Source: CAXMMR01 sp965198995
GTDB taxonomy: Bacteria > Pseudomonadota > Alphaproteobacteria > Acetobacterales > Acetobacteraceae
Reading direction: 5' to 3'
Assembly (NCBI GenBank): GCA_965198995.1
Contig: CBDAQG010000002.1
Span: 1,860,001-1,924,000, forward strand
Length of the DNA: 64,000 nt
Shown: positions 52,437-60,894 of the stretch, one piece after another
How the letters are laid out: the number at the start of each line of letters is the position of its first letter
Numbering within the stretch: position 1 is the stretch's first letter
The notes under the pieces: generated by a model
Databases searched by the model: none
What the model was told of the DNA's origin: nothing
What the model saw: the letters and a program-made list of their open reading frames with translations, nothing else
Made by a program: the position numbers and the translations under genes

Positions 52437-53764
52437 CAGCCGGCCAACTCGCGCAGCAGCGCCGCGTCGAGCACCAGCGGCATCGCCTTGTAGTCGTACG
52501 GCGTGAGCGGCCGGCCATCGACGCCGATGCTGATCGCGACGGTGCCGCGCTGGGCCAAAGCGAGACGGGCCAGCGCGTCGCGATAGCCCTCGGCCTCGCC
52601 GCGCAGGCTGGCGGCCAGCGCCTGCAGCACCGCCTCGCCATGCGCATCCACCTGGTCGAGCAGCGCCTTCTGCGGGCCCACCGCGGCGGCGCGGGTCGCC
52701 GCGGCGCGCTGCTTCTCGGCCACGTCCTTGGCAGCCTGCGCCTGCACCGTGCGGATGCGGTCGACGACGCCGGCGCGGCGCCGGCCGAAGCGGCGCGAGG
52801 CGACGGCGTATTGATGCGTCGCGTCCATGTAATCCGGATCGACGTCGTGAGTGAGGTAGGCGAGGAACACCCCGACCAGCCAGGCGGCGACGTTGGCGAG
52901 CAGCGACAGCAGCACGTCGCGCAGCGGGTGCACCTCGATCACCGCATCCGCGCCGAGCAGGTTCGGCCCCGCATCGGCGGCCAGGGTGTGCAGCACGGCG
53001 GCGTAGCGCGAGCCGCCGGCGGCCGCCAGCACGACCAGCAAGGCGAGCGTCGAGAGGCCAAACAGCCGCCAGTCGCCAAGCCGGCGGGCGCGCTCGCGGT
53101 GCTGGCCGAAGCGCACCGCCCACTGCTTGAGGATCGTGCCATGGCCATGCGCGGCAAACGCAAGGGCGACGCCGAGCACCGCGGTGGCACCGGCCGCGAT
53201 CGCCGGCACGCCGGTAAAGATGAAGAATGTGTCGTAGTTGATCAGCCACTCGGCGACGCCGATCAGCAGCAATCCAAGCCAGTAGAACGGCGACAGGCCG
53301 CGCATGTTGGGTGCCCGGCCACCATTGCGGTCGCGCGCGTCACGCCACAGCAGCTCCGCCTCGGCATAGCGGTCACGCGCCTGACGGTAGCGATGGTCCT
53401 CGCCCGCCTGCGCCTCAACCTCGGCAATGCGGGCGTCGCGCGCCTGCTCCAGGCCGGCGAGTTCTCCCTCCAGCCGGCGCACCGCCTCGATCGCCGGACG
53501 GCTCGGCTCCAGGGCGGTGTCGAAGCCGGACCGAGCCTCGCGCCAGGCGGCGATGTGGGCGCGCGCCGGCTGAACAAGATGCAGCCGCATGCCCGCCGTC
53601 AGCCCGCGCTCGTCGACGCTGATGCGGCCGAAGGAGGCCTCCTCGGCGGCGTGCTCGGCCAGCACGCCAGGCGGCTGGATCAGGCGGTCGGCGCGGAGCG
53701 GGAAGCGCAGTGCCTGAGCGGCGAGGTCCGGCAGCGATGACTCGGTTTTTGGGAGGGCGGACAT
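52436..53764 (-). CDS. Coiled-coil integral membrane protein of unknown function
   Basis: A 442-residue protein. Residues about 70-150 are charged and heptad-like (LEGELAGLEQARDARIAEVE, DRYAEAELLWRDARDR). Four membrane segments follow (YWLGLLLIGVAEWLIN, VPAIAAGATAVLGVALAFAA, LFGLSTLALLVVLAAAGGSR and LLSLLANVAAWLVGVFLAYL), then a second helical region and RGTVAISIGVDGRPLTPYDY. It starts directly downstream of family A copy 12 and overlaps the secreted VWA-like gene by one base region. I do not recognise the family; a scaffold or signalling role is speculation. Confidence 0.6.
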   Translation of the reverse strand: MSALPKTESSLPDLAAQALRFPLRADRLIQPPGVLAEHAAEEASFGRISVDERGLTAGMRLHLVQPARAHIAAWREARSGFDTALEPSRPAIEAVRRLEGELAGLEQARDARIAEVEAQAGEDHRYRQARDRYAEAELLWRDARDRNGGRAPNMRGLSPFYWLGLLLIGVAEWLINYDTFFIFTGVPAIAAGATAVLGVALAFAAHGHGTILKQWAVRFGQHRERARRLGDWRLFGLSTLALLVVLAAAGGSRYAAVLHTLAADAGPNLLGADAVIEVHPLRDVLLSLLANVAAWLVGVFLAYLTHDVDPDYMDATHQYAVASRRFGRRRAGVVDRIRTVQAQAAKDVAEKQRAAATRAAAVGPQKALLDQVDAHGEAVLQALAASLRGEAEGYRDALARLALAQRGTVAISIGVDGRPLTPYDYKAMPLVLDAALLRELAG

Positions 53765-53789
53765 TGAGGACTACGTAGGAAGGAGAGGG

Positions 53790-53997
53790 AAGGAAGGCCA
53801 GGGCTCTGCCCTGGACCCGCTGGGGCCCGCGGCCCCAGACCCCATTCATTTGGAGTCCAAAGTCGCTCTTCCTTGCTTGGCGAAGCCATTCATCCCAGTT
53901 CAACACGCCACGAACTCGCGCACGAACCATAAATAATAAATGGATTTCAAAGGCTCCGCCTTTGATGGGGTCAAGGGGCAAAGCCCCTTGCCTTGCC
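53790..53997. repeat. Family A element, copy 12 (full length)
   Basis: GGAAGGCCAGGGCTCTGCCC, CTGGGGCCCGCGGCCCCAG, TCTTCCTTGCTTGGCGAAGC, GGATTTCAAAGGCTCCGCC and closing GGGTCAAGGGGCAAAGCCCC with TTGCC. The left arm is CCAGGGC/GCCCTGG and the right arm CAAGGGGC/GCCCCTTG. It fills the gap before the OmpA lipoprotein stop. Confidence 0.8.
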
Positions 53998-54840
53998 TCA
54001 AAACGTTGGCGTCTGGGTCAGCGGCGCGCGGGTGACGCGGTCTGGTTGGCGGATGTGGACGGGCGGCTCGGCGGCGGGATGGCGGAGGCGGGCGGCGGGG
54101 AGTGGGTCGGGCAGGCTGATGCGTTCGGCTTCGACCAGGCCGTCACCCTGCGCGTCGGGGCGAAGCACGGCGACGTCGCCTTGGCCGCTGGCCTGCACGG
54201 CCGCGAGGTTGGCGGCGAGGCTGTCGCCGAGCAGGAACTCGACGCGCCGGTTGCGGGCGCGGCCGTCGGGCGTCGCGTTGCTGGCGACCGGTTGGCGGCG
54301 GCCGATGGCGACGGCGCTGAGGGCTTCGGGCGGGACGCCGTCGGCGGTGAGTCGGGCGATGACGGTGTGGGCGCGGCGGGCGGAGAGGCCGAGATTGTAG
54401 CTGTCGGAGCCGACGGCGTCAGTGTGGCCGAGCACGGTGAGCATGCCGCCCGCTTGATGCTGGGCGGCCGCGAGGCGGGCGAGCACGGCGGCGGCCCCCG
54501 GCAGCGGCTGGTCGCTGGCGGTGTCGAAGAGGACGTTGTCGGGAATGTCGAGGCGCAGCGGCGCGTCGACGGCGCTGCCGGCGGCGGTGGCGGGCAAGCC
54601 GGCGGCGGCGAGGGCGGCGGCGCGATCGGACGCCGGGACGGGTGCGATGGCGGCTGCGGGGGCGCCCGGTGGCTGGGCGGCCGGTGGCTGGGCGGCCGGT
54701 GGCTGGGCGGATGGTGGCGGGGCGGCCGGCGGGGCGTCGGGCGCCACGTCGCCGGGCGCGAGCGGCGGCGGCGGGGGCACGCAGGCGGCGAGCGCGGCGA
54801 GGCCGGCGAGCAGCACGATGCGGGTGGCCCAGGCTGCCAT
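53998..54840 (-). CDS. OmpA-family peptidoglycan-binding lipoprotein
   Basis: A 280-residue lipoprotein: signal IVLLAGLAALAACVPPPPP with lipobox L-A-A-C. A Pro/Ala-rich linker contains three or more PPAAQ repeats. The OmpA domain includes NVLFDTASDQPLPGAAAVLA, LTVLGHTDAVGSDSYNLGLS and ATPDGRARNRRVEFLL, with the Asp and Arg that bind diaminopimelate. It probably tethers the outer membrane to the wall. It may work with the membrane and secreted proteins encoded just upstream in coordinate order, across a repeat. Confidence 0.85.
   Translation of the reverse strand: MAAWATRIVLLAGLAALAACVPPPPPLAPGDVAPDAPPAAPPPSAQPPAAQPPAAQPPGAPAAAIAPVPASDRAAALAAAGLPATAAGSAVDAPLRLDIPDNVLFDTASDQPLPGAAAVLARLAAAQHQAGGMLTVLGHTDAVGSDSYNLGLSARRAHTVIARLTADGVPPEALSAVAIGRRQPVASNATPDGRARNRRVEFLLGDSLAANLAAVQASGQGDVAVLRPDAQGDGLVEAERISLPDPLPAARLRHPAAEPPVHIRQPDRVTRAPLTQTPTF
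54668..54712 (-). repeat. 15-bp in-frame tandem repeat in the OmpA lipoprotein gene
   Basis: GGTGGCTGGGCGGCC occurs at 54668-54682, 54683-54697 and, with its last two bases changed, 54698-54712; a partial unit follows. It encodes the Pro-Pro-Ala-Ala-Gln-type linker, so unit number sets linker length. Confidence 0.85.
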
Positions 54841-54932
54841 GGCTGTGCACTAGCGCGCGCTCGGCGGGCGAGGCAATCGGTGCGGCGGATGGATTGCTCG
54901 CCGTCGCGTGGCGGTTCATCATCAGCGCCGAC

Positions 54933-55018
54933 GCGGGTGTGGTGAAATGGTAACCACAGCGAGCTCAAAATTCGCCGCCCGGAAGGGCTTGCCGGTTCGA
55001 GTCCGGCCACCCGCACCA
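54933..55018 (+). tRNA. tRNA-Leu (CAA)
   Basis: An 86-nt class II tRNA with encoded CCA: acceptor GCGGGTG/CACCCGC, anticodon loop CTCAAAA (anticodon CAA), variable arm CGCCCGGAAGGGCT and T arm GCCGGTTCGAGTCCGGC. Confidence 0.95.
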
Positions 55019-55099
55019 TCGGCCGCGCGTCTCCTGAAGGTTCGAGGCTAGGCGCGTTGCCAGCGGGGTGGCGCTTCGCTATAGGGTCCGGCCTGCCGA

Positions 55100-55175
55100 T
55101 CCCGGATAGCTCAGTTGGTAGAGCAAGCGACTGTTAATCGCTCGGTCGTAGGTTCGAGTCCTACTCCGGGAGCCA
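55100..55175 (+). tRNA. tRNA-Asn (GTT)
   Basis: A 76-nt cloverleaf with encoded CCA: acceptor TCCCGGA/TCCGGGA, D arm TAGCTCAGTTGGTAGAGCA, anticodon loop CTGTTAA (GTT) and T arm GTAGGTTCGAGTCCTAC. Confidence 0.96.
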
Positions 55176-55257
55176 GATTTTTGCGCGCGCGGGGCGTGCT
55201 GTGGTCCCGCGTCCGTTGCCCGTGCCTGGGCGCCGACGCCGGTGACGTTGGTCGCTG

Positions 55258-55983
55258 ATGCGGGGCGTGCGGGTGGCGCTTTACTACGCGCCGGAGCCTG
55301 ACGACCCGCTCTGGGCGGCCGGGTGCAGCTGGCTCGGGCGGGACGCGGAGCTCGCGGTCAACGTCGCGCAGCCCGCGGTCCCCGGGCTGCCGGCGCTGAC
55401 GGCGGCACCGCGTCGCTACGGATTTCATGCGACGCTGGTGGCGCCGTTCCGCCTGGCGACGGGATGGGATGAGGCGATGGCGGCGGTGGAGGCGCTGGCG
55501 GCGCGCTGCCGGTCGTTCGCCCTGCCGCCGCTCGAGGTCGGGCGGCATCGCGGCTGCGTGTCGCTGCTGGCGCCTGCGCCCTGCCCTGCCCTGCCGCTGC
55601 TGCACGAGGCGGCGCTGGCGGCGCTGGACCCGCATCGGCTGCAGCCTGATCAGGCGGACCTGGCGCGGCGCCGGCTGCCGGGGCTGGACGCGGCGGAGGA
55701 GCGCAATCTGATGCGCTGGGGTTACCCTTACGTGCGCGAGCAGTTCCGCTTCCACATGACGCTGGCGGCGGGGTCGGACGACACGATGCTGGTGGCGGCG
55801 GCGGCGCATTTCGCCGACGCGCTACGGGCGCCGCGGCGTCTCGGCGCGCTGTGCGTGTTCACCGAGCATGCTGCCCCCGGCGAGCAGGCGCCCTTGCTCC
55901 TGGCCGAACGCTTCGCCCTGTCGGATGCGGGTCAAGGGGTGCCGCCCCTGGCGCGTCCACGGCAGAGGCCGGGCTTTATTTGA
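55258..55983 (+). CDS. 2H phosphoesterase-like protein, DUF1045 family
   Basis: A 241-residue protein with two HxT motifs, RYGFHATLVAPF near residue 56 and EQFRFHMTLAAG near residue 165, the double signature of the 2H phosphodiesterase fold; layout and length match DUF1045. Relatives sit in phosphonate-degradation clusters (PhnN/PhnP neighbourhood), but no phn gene is here, so the substrate is open. The last 17 residues after FALSDAG come from a Pro-rich stretch that resembles a decayed family A arm. The stop overlaps the convergent glycosyltransferase by 8 bp. Confidence 0.8.
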   Translation: MRGVRVALYYAPEPDDPLWAAGCSWLGRDAELAVNVAQPAVPGLPALTAAPRRYGFHATLVAPFRLATGWDEAMAAVEALAARCRSFALPPLEVGRHRGCVSLLAPAPCPALPLLHEAALAALDPHRLQPDQADLARRRLPGLDAAEERNLMRWGYPYVREQFRFHMTLAAGSDDTMLVAAAAHFADALRAPRRLGALCVFTEHAAPGEQAPLLLAERFALSDAGQGVPPLARPRQRPGFI

Positions 55984-58900
55984 GCCGATAACTCCCATCC
56001 TGCCAGAAGGCAGGATTGTAAAACCGCTCCGGCGCATTCCATCGCACCTCCGGCTCCAAAGCCGGGGCGACGTGGCCGTGCAGACGGGCGAACGGCGTGT
56101 CGACGATGCGGTAGGCGCTGGCGGCAGCGCGGACACAGCAATCAGCGACGGCGAGGCCGGCGGGCAGTGCGGGGGCGAAGCCGCCGAGCTCGGCGAGGAC
56201 GGAGCGGCGGAAGGCGATGCAGCCGGCGCCGAGCACCGAGACGTTGCGGGTCACCGCGTCGAGCCAACCGTAATCGGCCTCGGCCTCGGCGGCGGGGCGG
56301 AGCGGCATCGGGCCGGTGGGACCGAGCATGGCGGCGCCCTGCCTGGTCTGGCCGTCCGACCCCACGACGCGGCCGCCGACGAGGCCGACATCGGCGTCCT
56401 GGAGCGGCTCGAGCAGCGCCTCCAGCCAGCCCGGCTCGGCGCCGTGCGGGATGTCGGCAAGGATGACGACGTGCTCGGCGCGGGCCTGGCGCAAGGCGAG
56501 GTTGGCGCGTGCGGCGTAGCCGGCGGCAGCGTCGGGCTCGATGACGCGGATCTCGGGCGGCAGCAGCGCGGCGAGGGCGGCGTCGCCGACGAGCCGGACG
56601 TCGGTGCCGGCGAGGCCTTCGGGCAGCAGCTCGGCGAGCGCGGCCTGCAACTGGCGGCAGGCCTCCGCGGGAGCTCCAGCGGGGGCGGCGAGCAGCAGCA
56701 AGGCGAGGCGAGGGCGCACGCCGAGCGGGCGGCGGAGGCGGAAGGTGGCGGGACGCAGGCCCGGCTCGACCCGCGCCGCCTCGCCGTAGGCGAGCCGGGC
56801 GTGGCGTTCGAGCGTCGCCTGCAGCAGCGCCGGCAGCGGCGGCGGGCGATGCGCGAGCGCCTGGTAGAGAGGTGCGGCGACGTGGCCGATCGCCGCGCGC
56901 CGACGCAGCAGCGCGAGCAGCAGGGCGTAGACGCAAACCGCCTCGTCGGGCTCGGCCGGCGACGTCGGGGCGGGGACGTCAGCGCCGCCGGCCCACCGAT
57001 CGTCCGGCGCCTCGGCGATCACTGCGAGAAGCGTGCTCTTGCGGATCGCCAGCAGCGCGCCGGCATAGTTGGCAGCCTCCAGCAGGTCGGGCGAGAACTC
57101 GGGCCGAAAGGCATGGCCGATGACCGTGCCCTCGGCGTCCACCAGGTGGGAGTCGGCGTAGAGGGCGTCGAGCGGCGGCGCGCCGGCAAGCCTGGCGGCC
57201 GACGGATGGCCAGGCGTCAGCGCCTCGGCAAGCTGCAGCAGCGTGCCGGGCGAGACGACGTCGCCGGGCGGCATCAGCACCACCCAGTCGCCGGTCGACA
57301 TCTCCAGCGCCGCCAGCAGCCGGGCGGCAAGGCCAGCCCGGGCGGGCGCGGCGCGCAGCCTCACCCGTGGGTCCCAGCCGCGCAGACGCTCCAGCCCGTC
57401 CGCAGCGGGGATGGCGCTCGAGGTGAGGGCCACGACCTCCCAGAGCGGGTAGGTCTGGATCAGGATGGCGGCGAGCGAGGCGGTGAGCGGGTTGCTGGCC
57501 TCCGGCGCACCCGGCAGCAGAACGCTGAATAGCGGGCGGTGCTCGCCGAGGGCGGCGATCGCCTGCAGCTCGGCCGGATCGTGCTCGACGAGCAAAGGCG
57601 GCAGACGCAGCGAGCGGGTGCGGCCGAGCAGGTGCAGGAACGGCGGGCTTGCCTGGTCAAGCCCCAGGGCGGCGAGGCGGGCGGCGACCTCGTGGCCGAT
57701 CACCGCCGGGCCGAACAGCTCGGCCATGCGCGCCGCTCCCGCCGCCGCCCGGGCTGCCGCCTCGGCCGGCTCGGCGACGACGCGGCGCATCGCCGCGATC
57801 AGGGCGGCGCGGTCGGGCTCCGCCCAGACGTAATGCGGCAGGTAGGGGCCGACCTGGGTGCCGACCTCGGCCAGGTGGTACCCGATCGGGTAGCCGGTCC
57901 GCTCGTCGAGGAACTCGCAGTTGCCGGAGTAGCCGGTGGCGATCACCGGCCGGCCGAGGGCCAGGAACTCGGCGATGTTCAGGCCATAGCCCTCGGCGCG
58001 GTGGGCGGAGACGTAGCAGTCGACGGCAGCGCGCAGCAGCGCCATCTCGGCCTCGCTGACCCGCTCGGCGACGACCAGCACGTTGGTCATGCCGCGCAGC
58101 GCCAGGCTGACCTCGCGGGTGACCTGCGGCTCCAGACTGCTGGAGTGGAACTTGACCAGCAGAAACACCGGCTCGTCCGGGCCGAACGCCTCGCGGAAGG
58201 CCTCGACGGCGAGCAGCGGGTTCTTGCGCGCCGAGGTGCTGCCGACGTCGAACGCGACCAGAAAGACGACGTGGCCCTCCGGCACGCCGAACGCGGCCCG
58301 CCCTGCCTCGCGCCCGGCGCTCTGGGCCAGCACCGGCAGGCGGACCTTGCGCACCGGCACCGGCGCGACGGCGGCGATCGCCTCGACCTCGAAGGCGGAG
58401 TTGCTCCACACCTCGTCGACGGCGCCAAAGCACTCGAACCAGTCGGGTCGGAACGCCGCGAGCTCCCAGGCCCAGAGTGCGATCGTGTAGGCGTCGTCGA
58501 AGCTGCCGGGCGGATAGACGGCGAGCAGCCCGGCCATCTGGTCGGCGTTGGCGAGGATCAGGTTGACGCGGTAGCGCGGGCGATGGTCGGCCTCGGCCAG
58601 AGGCAGGCGCGGGGCGCCGGTCTGGACGTCGAACGGGAACAGCTCGAACGGCAGGTCGGCGGCGCGCAGCGCCCGCACCAGGTTGCGCGCCGCGGTGCCG
58701 AGGCCGGTGGCGGCGGCGAACGGGCCGAAGACGTTGAGGCCGAAGGGCTTGGCGAACACGGCGAGCGGGTCGGCGCGGCGCGCGGCGTGGGCGGCGACGC
58801 CGCGCCGGAGCCTGCCCTCGATGCGGCCATGGTCCTGCCAGTGCGCCGCCGCGGCGACCGGGTCATCGCCGACGGCGCGCCGGACGTCCGGATTGGCGAA

Positions 58901-59536
58901 CAGGTAGCCCGCGGCGTCGAAACCCTCCGGCGTGGGCGGCTTGGCCAGCGGCGCATCGCCGAACTGGGCATCGCGCAAGATCGAGGGGCGTAGGCCGCGG
59001 CGCTCCTCATCGCGGCCGAGGCGCTGCCAATGCTGACGCGCGTCCGGCACCCGCCCGGAGAGGATGGCGGCGGCAACGTCGGGGTTGACGGCCAGGTAGA
59101 CCGCCGGGTCAAACAGCGCCTCCTCGGCGGTCTGCGGCGGGCCGAGCAGCGTCGGCGGCTCGCGCGGCGGCCGCGGCAGCGACGGCAGCGACACGTCGTC
59201 ATCAAGGCTGGGCGGGCGGGCGACACGCGGCGTGGCTGGGCGCGGCGCCGCCAGGAGGTCGGCAGCGGGCAGGTCGGCAGCGGGCAGGTCGGCGGCAGGC
59301 GCGGCGGCAGCAGGCGCGGCGGGCAACGCCCCGGGCACGGCGGTGAACGGGTTGCGACGCAACCCGGCGGCGATCTCGTTACGGCCACTCAGCTGATAGT
59401 GCTCGAGGCCGCTGTGCAGCATGCCGGCCTTGACCGCATCGCGCACGTCCGGGAACGCCGCGAGGTAGAGGTCCTCGGGGAACGCGTCCCGGGTGAACTG
59501 CGGCAGTTCGCTGGTTGGCACCGCGGCGTCAGGCAT
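55976..59536 (-). CDS. Large glycosyltransferase with repeated N-terminal motifs and two transferase domains
   Basis: A roughly 1186-residue protein. The N-terminus has three variants of a motif: DLYLAAFPDVRDAVKAG with EHYQLSGRNE, VYLAVNPDVAAAILSG with HWQRLGRDEE, and YLFANPDVRRAVGD with HWQDHGRIEGR. A Pro/Ala linker holding a 15-bp tandem repeat lies between the first two. A GT4-like domain follows (NVFGPFAAATGLGTAARNLV, VYPPGSFDDAYTIALWAWEL, AEGYGLNIAEFLALGRPVIA). The C-terminal GT2-like part has DWVVLMPPGDVVSPGTLLQL and VVILADIPHGAEPGWLEALL, then VSVLGAGCIAFRRSVLAELG. ATG 59536 is chosen; GTG 59602 is possible. Likely role: polysaccharide or surface glycan assembly. Confidence 0.8.
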   Translation of the reverse strand: MPDAAVPTSELPQFTRDAFPEDLYLAAFPDVRDAVKAGMLHSGLEHYQLSGRNEIAAGLRRNPFTAVPGALPAAPAAAAPAADLPAADLPAADLLAAPRPATPRVARPPSLDDDVSLPSLPRPPREPPTLLGPPQTAEEALFDPAVYLAVNPDVAAAILSGRVPDARQHWQRLGRDEERRGLRPSILRDAQFGDAPLAKPPTPEGFDAAGYLFANPDVRRAVGDDPVAAAAHWQDHGRIEGRLRRGVAAHAARRADPLAVFAKPFGLNVFGPFAAATGLGTAARNLVRALRAADLPFELFPFDVQTGAPRLPLAEADHRPRYRVNLILANADQMAGLLAVYPPGSFDDAYTIALWAWELAAFRPDWFECFGAVDEVWSNSAFEVEAIAAVAPVPVRKVRLPVLAQSAGREAGRAAFGVPEGHVVFLVAFDVGSTSARKNPLLAVEAFREAFGPDEPVFLLVKFHSSSLEPQVTREVSLALRGMTNVLVVAERVSEAEMALLRAAVDCYVSAHRAEGYGLNIAEFLALGRPVIATGYSGNCEFLDERTGYPIGYHLAEVGTQVGPYLPHYVWAEPDRAALIAAMRRVVAEPAEAAARAAAGAARMAELFGPAVIGHEVAARLAALGLDQASPPFLHLLGRTRSLRLPPLLVEHDPAELQAIAALGEHRPLFSVLLPGAPEASNPLTASLAAILIQTYPLWEVVALTSSAIPAADGLERLRGWDPRVRLRAAPARAGLAARLLAALEMSTGDWVVLMPPGDVVSPGTLLQLAEALTPGHPSAARLAGAPPLDALYADSHLVDAEGTVIGHAFRPEFSPDLLEAANYAGALLAIRKSTLLAVIAEAPDDRWAGGADVPAPTSPAEPDEAVCVYALLLALLRRRAAIGHVAAPLYQALAHRPPPLPALLQATLERHARLAYGEAARVEPGLRPATFRLRRPLGVRPRLALLLLAAPAGAPAEACRQLQAALAELLPEGLAGTDVRLVGDAALAALLPPEIRVIEPDAAAGYAARANLALRQARAEHVVILADIPHGAEPGWLEALLEPLQDADVGLVGGRVVGSDGQTRQGAAMLGPTGPMPLRPAAEAEADYGWLDAVTRNVSVLGAGCIAFRRSVLAELGGFAPALPAGLAVADCCVRAAASAYRIVDTPFARLHGHVAPALEPEVRWNAPERFYNPAFWQDGSYRLK
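59256..59300 (-). repeat. 15-bp in-frame tandem repeat in the large glycosyltransferase gene
   Basis: AGGTCGGCAGCGGGC occurs at 59256-59270 and 59271-59285, and with two changes at 59286-59300. It encodes the DLPAA-type linker between the N-terminal motifs. Confidence 0.8.
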
Positions 59537-59605
59537 CCAAGCCGGCACTCCCTGCAGGCGGCGCCTCCGGCATCGGCTCTCGCGTCGAGCCCCGGCCGGC
59601 ACGAA

Positions 59606-59682
59606 TGGTCGGAGCGGCGGGATTCGAACCCACGACCCCCAGTCCCCCAGACTGATGCGCTACCAGACTGCGCTACGCTCCG
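59606..59682 (-). tRNA. tRNA-Pro (GGG)
   Basis: A 77-nt cloverleaf with encoded CCA: acceptor CGGAGCG/CGCTCCG, anticodon stem CAGT.../ACTG around CTGGGGG (anticodon GGG), and T arm GTGGGTTCGAATCCCGC. Confidence 0.95.
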
Positions 59683-59814
59683 ACCGGTCGCCTGCTCACC
59701 CGCAACGGGCACGGCGCCGACGTGCTAGCAGGCGCGGCGACGCCAGGCAATTCGGCTGCCATAGGCCCGTCATTCGGCACGGCGTCATGGAGGGCCGCCT
59801 CATGTGGGTTCATG

Positions 59815-60381
59815 TCATTTGGGGCCGAGCAGCGCCCGCAGCTCGACCAACTCCGTCAGCATGCGGCCGAGCAGGTGGCGCAGCCGCTGCACCTCGGCGC
59901 CGGCGGCGACCGCCGCGGCGTCGACACCCGGCCGCGTCGGATCCGGGGCACGGAACTCCGGTATGGCGAGCTGGGCGCCAGCCTCGTCGTCGACTCGCTC
60001 GGCCTGGACCGCGGCGCGCTCGACCTCGGACGCGAGGCGCTCAGCCTCGGTCGGCGGCGGAATGTCGTCCGACAGCCGGCCGCCGCCATCACGCAGCAGG
60101 CGCTGGACACCTTTGATCGTGTAACCCTGGGTGTAGAGCAGGTCCGAGACACGGCGCAGCAGGGTGATGTCGTCGGGCCGGTAATAGCGCCGCCCACCCC
60201 CGCGCTTGAGCGGCCGCACCTGGCTGAACTTGGTTTCCCAGAACCGCAGCACATGCTGCGGGATCTGCAACTCGTCCGCGACCTCGCTGATCGTGCGAAA
60301 CGCGTTGGGCGCCTTCTTCAGCCGGGCGTCGGCGGCAGTCTCCGCGGCCGGAGGCACAGCCGCCAGATTGCCGCCGCTCAT
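59815..60381 (-). CDS. MerR-family transcriptional regulator
   Basis: A 188-residue protein. The winged helix reads AFRTISEVADELQIPQHVLR, FWETKFSQVRPLKRGGGRRY and YRPDDITLLRRVSDLLYTQG, the MerR/HTH_1 form with FWE-x-x-F. A C-terminal coiled coil may mediate dimerisation (EVQRLRHLLGRMLTELVELR). It follows ihfA as in many alphaproteobacteria. The effector is unknown. Confidence 0.9.
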   Translation of the reverse strand: MSGGNLAAVPPAAETAADARLKKAPNAFRTISEVADELQIPQHVLRFWETKFSQVRPLKRGGGRRYYRPDDITLLRRVSDLLYTQGYTIKGVQRLLRDGGGRLSDDIPPPTEAERLASEVERAAVQAERVDDEAGAQLAIPEFRAPDPTRPGVDAAAVAAGAEVQRLRHLLGRMLTELVELRALLGPK

Positions 60382-60394
60382 GACGCCGCGTGTT

Positions 60395-60477
60395 GGAAAA
60401 GAAGACGTAAGAAACTCTCATAACCCCTAGCGAGTAAAAGTTTTTTTGTCCTTTTTTTCAAAAAAGGACCGCTTGCC
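60395..60477. repeat. Family B element, copy 6 (left half decayed)
   Basis: The right half is clear: AAAAGTTTTTTTG, then GTCCTTTTTTTCAAAAAAGG (ending AC). The left half is only traceable as TTGGAAAAGAAGACGTAAGA. It fills the gap between ihfA and the MerR gene. Confidence 0.75.
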
Positions 60478-60487
60478 GTCGAGCGCC

Positions 60488-60799
60488 TCATAGGTCGTCC
60501 TCAACCGGCACCGCGGTCCCGTTCACCTGCGCCTTCAGCACCTGGCTCGGACGAAACACCAGCACCCGGCGCGGCAGGATCGGCACCTCGACCCCGGTCT
60601 TCGGGTTGCGGCCGATACGGCGGCCTTTCAGGCGCACGGAGAAGGTGCCGAAGCCGCTGATCTTGACTGAATTTCCACCTTCGAGCGCAACGCAGACGCG
60701 GTCCAGCACGGTTTCCAACAGGTCGGCGCTCTCGTTTCGAGACAGCCCGACCTGGGTGTAGATACGCTCGGCGAGCTGGGCGCGAGTGACCGTGTTCAT
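60488..60799 (-). CDS. ihfA: Integration host factor subunit alpha
   Basis: DNA-bending HU-family protein of 103 residues. It starts NTVTRAQLAERIYTQVGLSR and has VKISGFGTFSVRLKGRRIGR and NPKTGVEVPILPRRVLVFRP, whose Pro intercalates DNA. Gene position next to fabH and merR supports the alpha subunit. ATG 60799 is chosen; an in-frame extension to 60847 has no family resemblance. Confidence 0.94.
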   Translation of the reverse strand: MNTVTRAQLAERIYTQVGLSRNESADLLETVLDRVCVALEGGNSVKISGFGTFSVRLKGRRIGRNPKTGVEVPILPRRVLVFRPSQVLKAQVNGTAVPVEDDL

Positions 60800-60894
60800 T
60801 GACGGCACGCTAGAGAACAGCCGGCTGGGCGTCAAGAAAATGTCCAAGATCAGCAGGTTGCGCTCGGCGGCGCGGGCGCGCTCAGAGCCTCGGG

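Noticed and set aside
51246..54840. A Zorya-type antiphage locus
   Set aside because: An OmpA-domain protein and a membrane protein are present, but there is no MotA-like ZorA signature and no ZorC, ZorD or ZorE helicase or nuclease.
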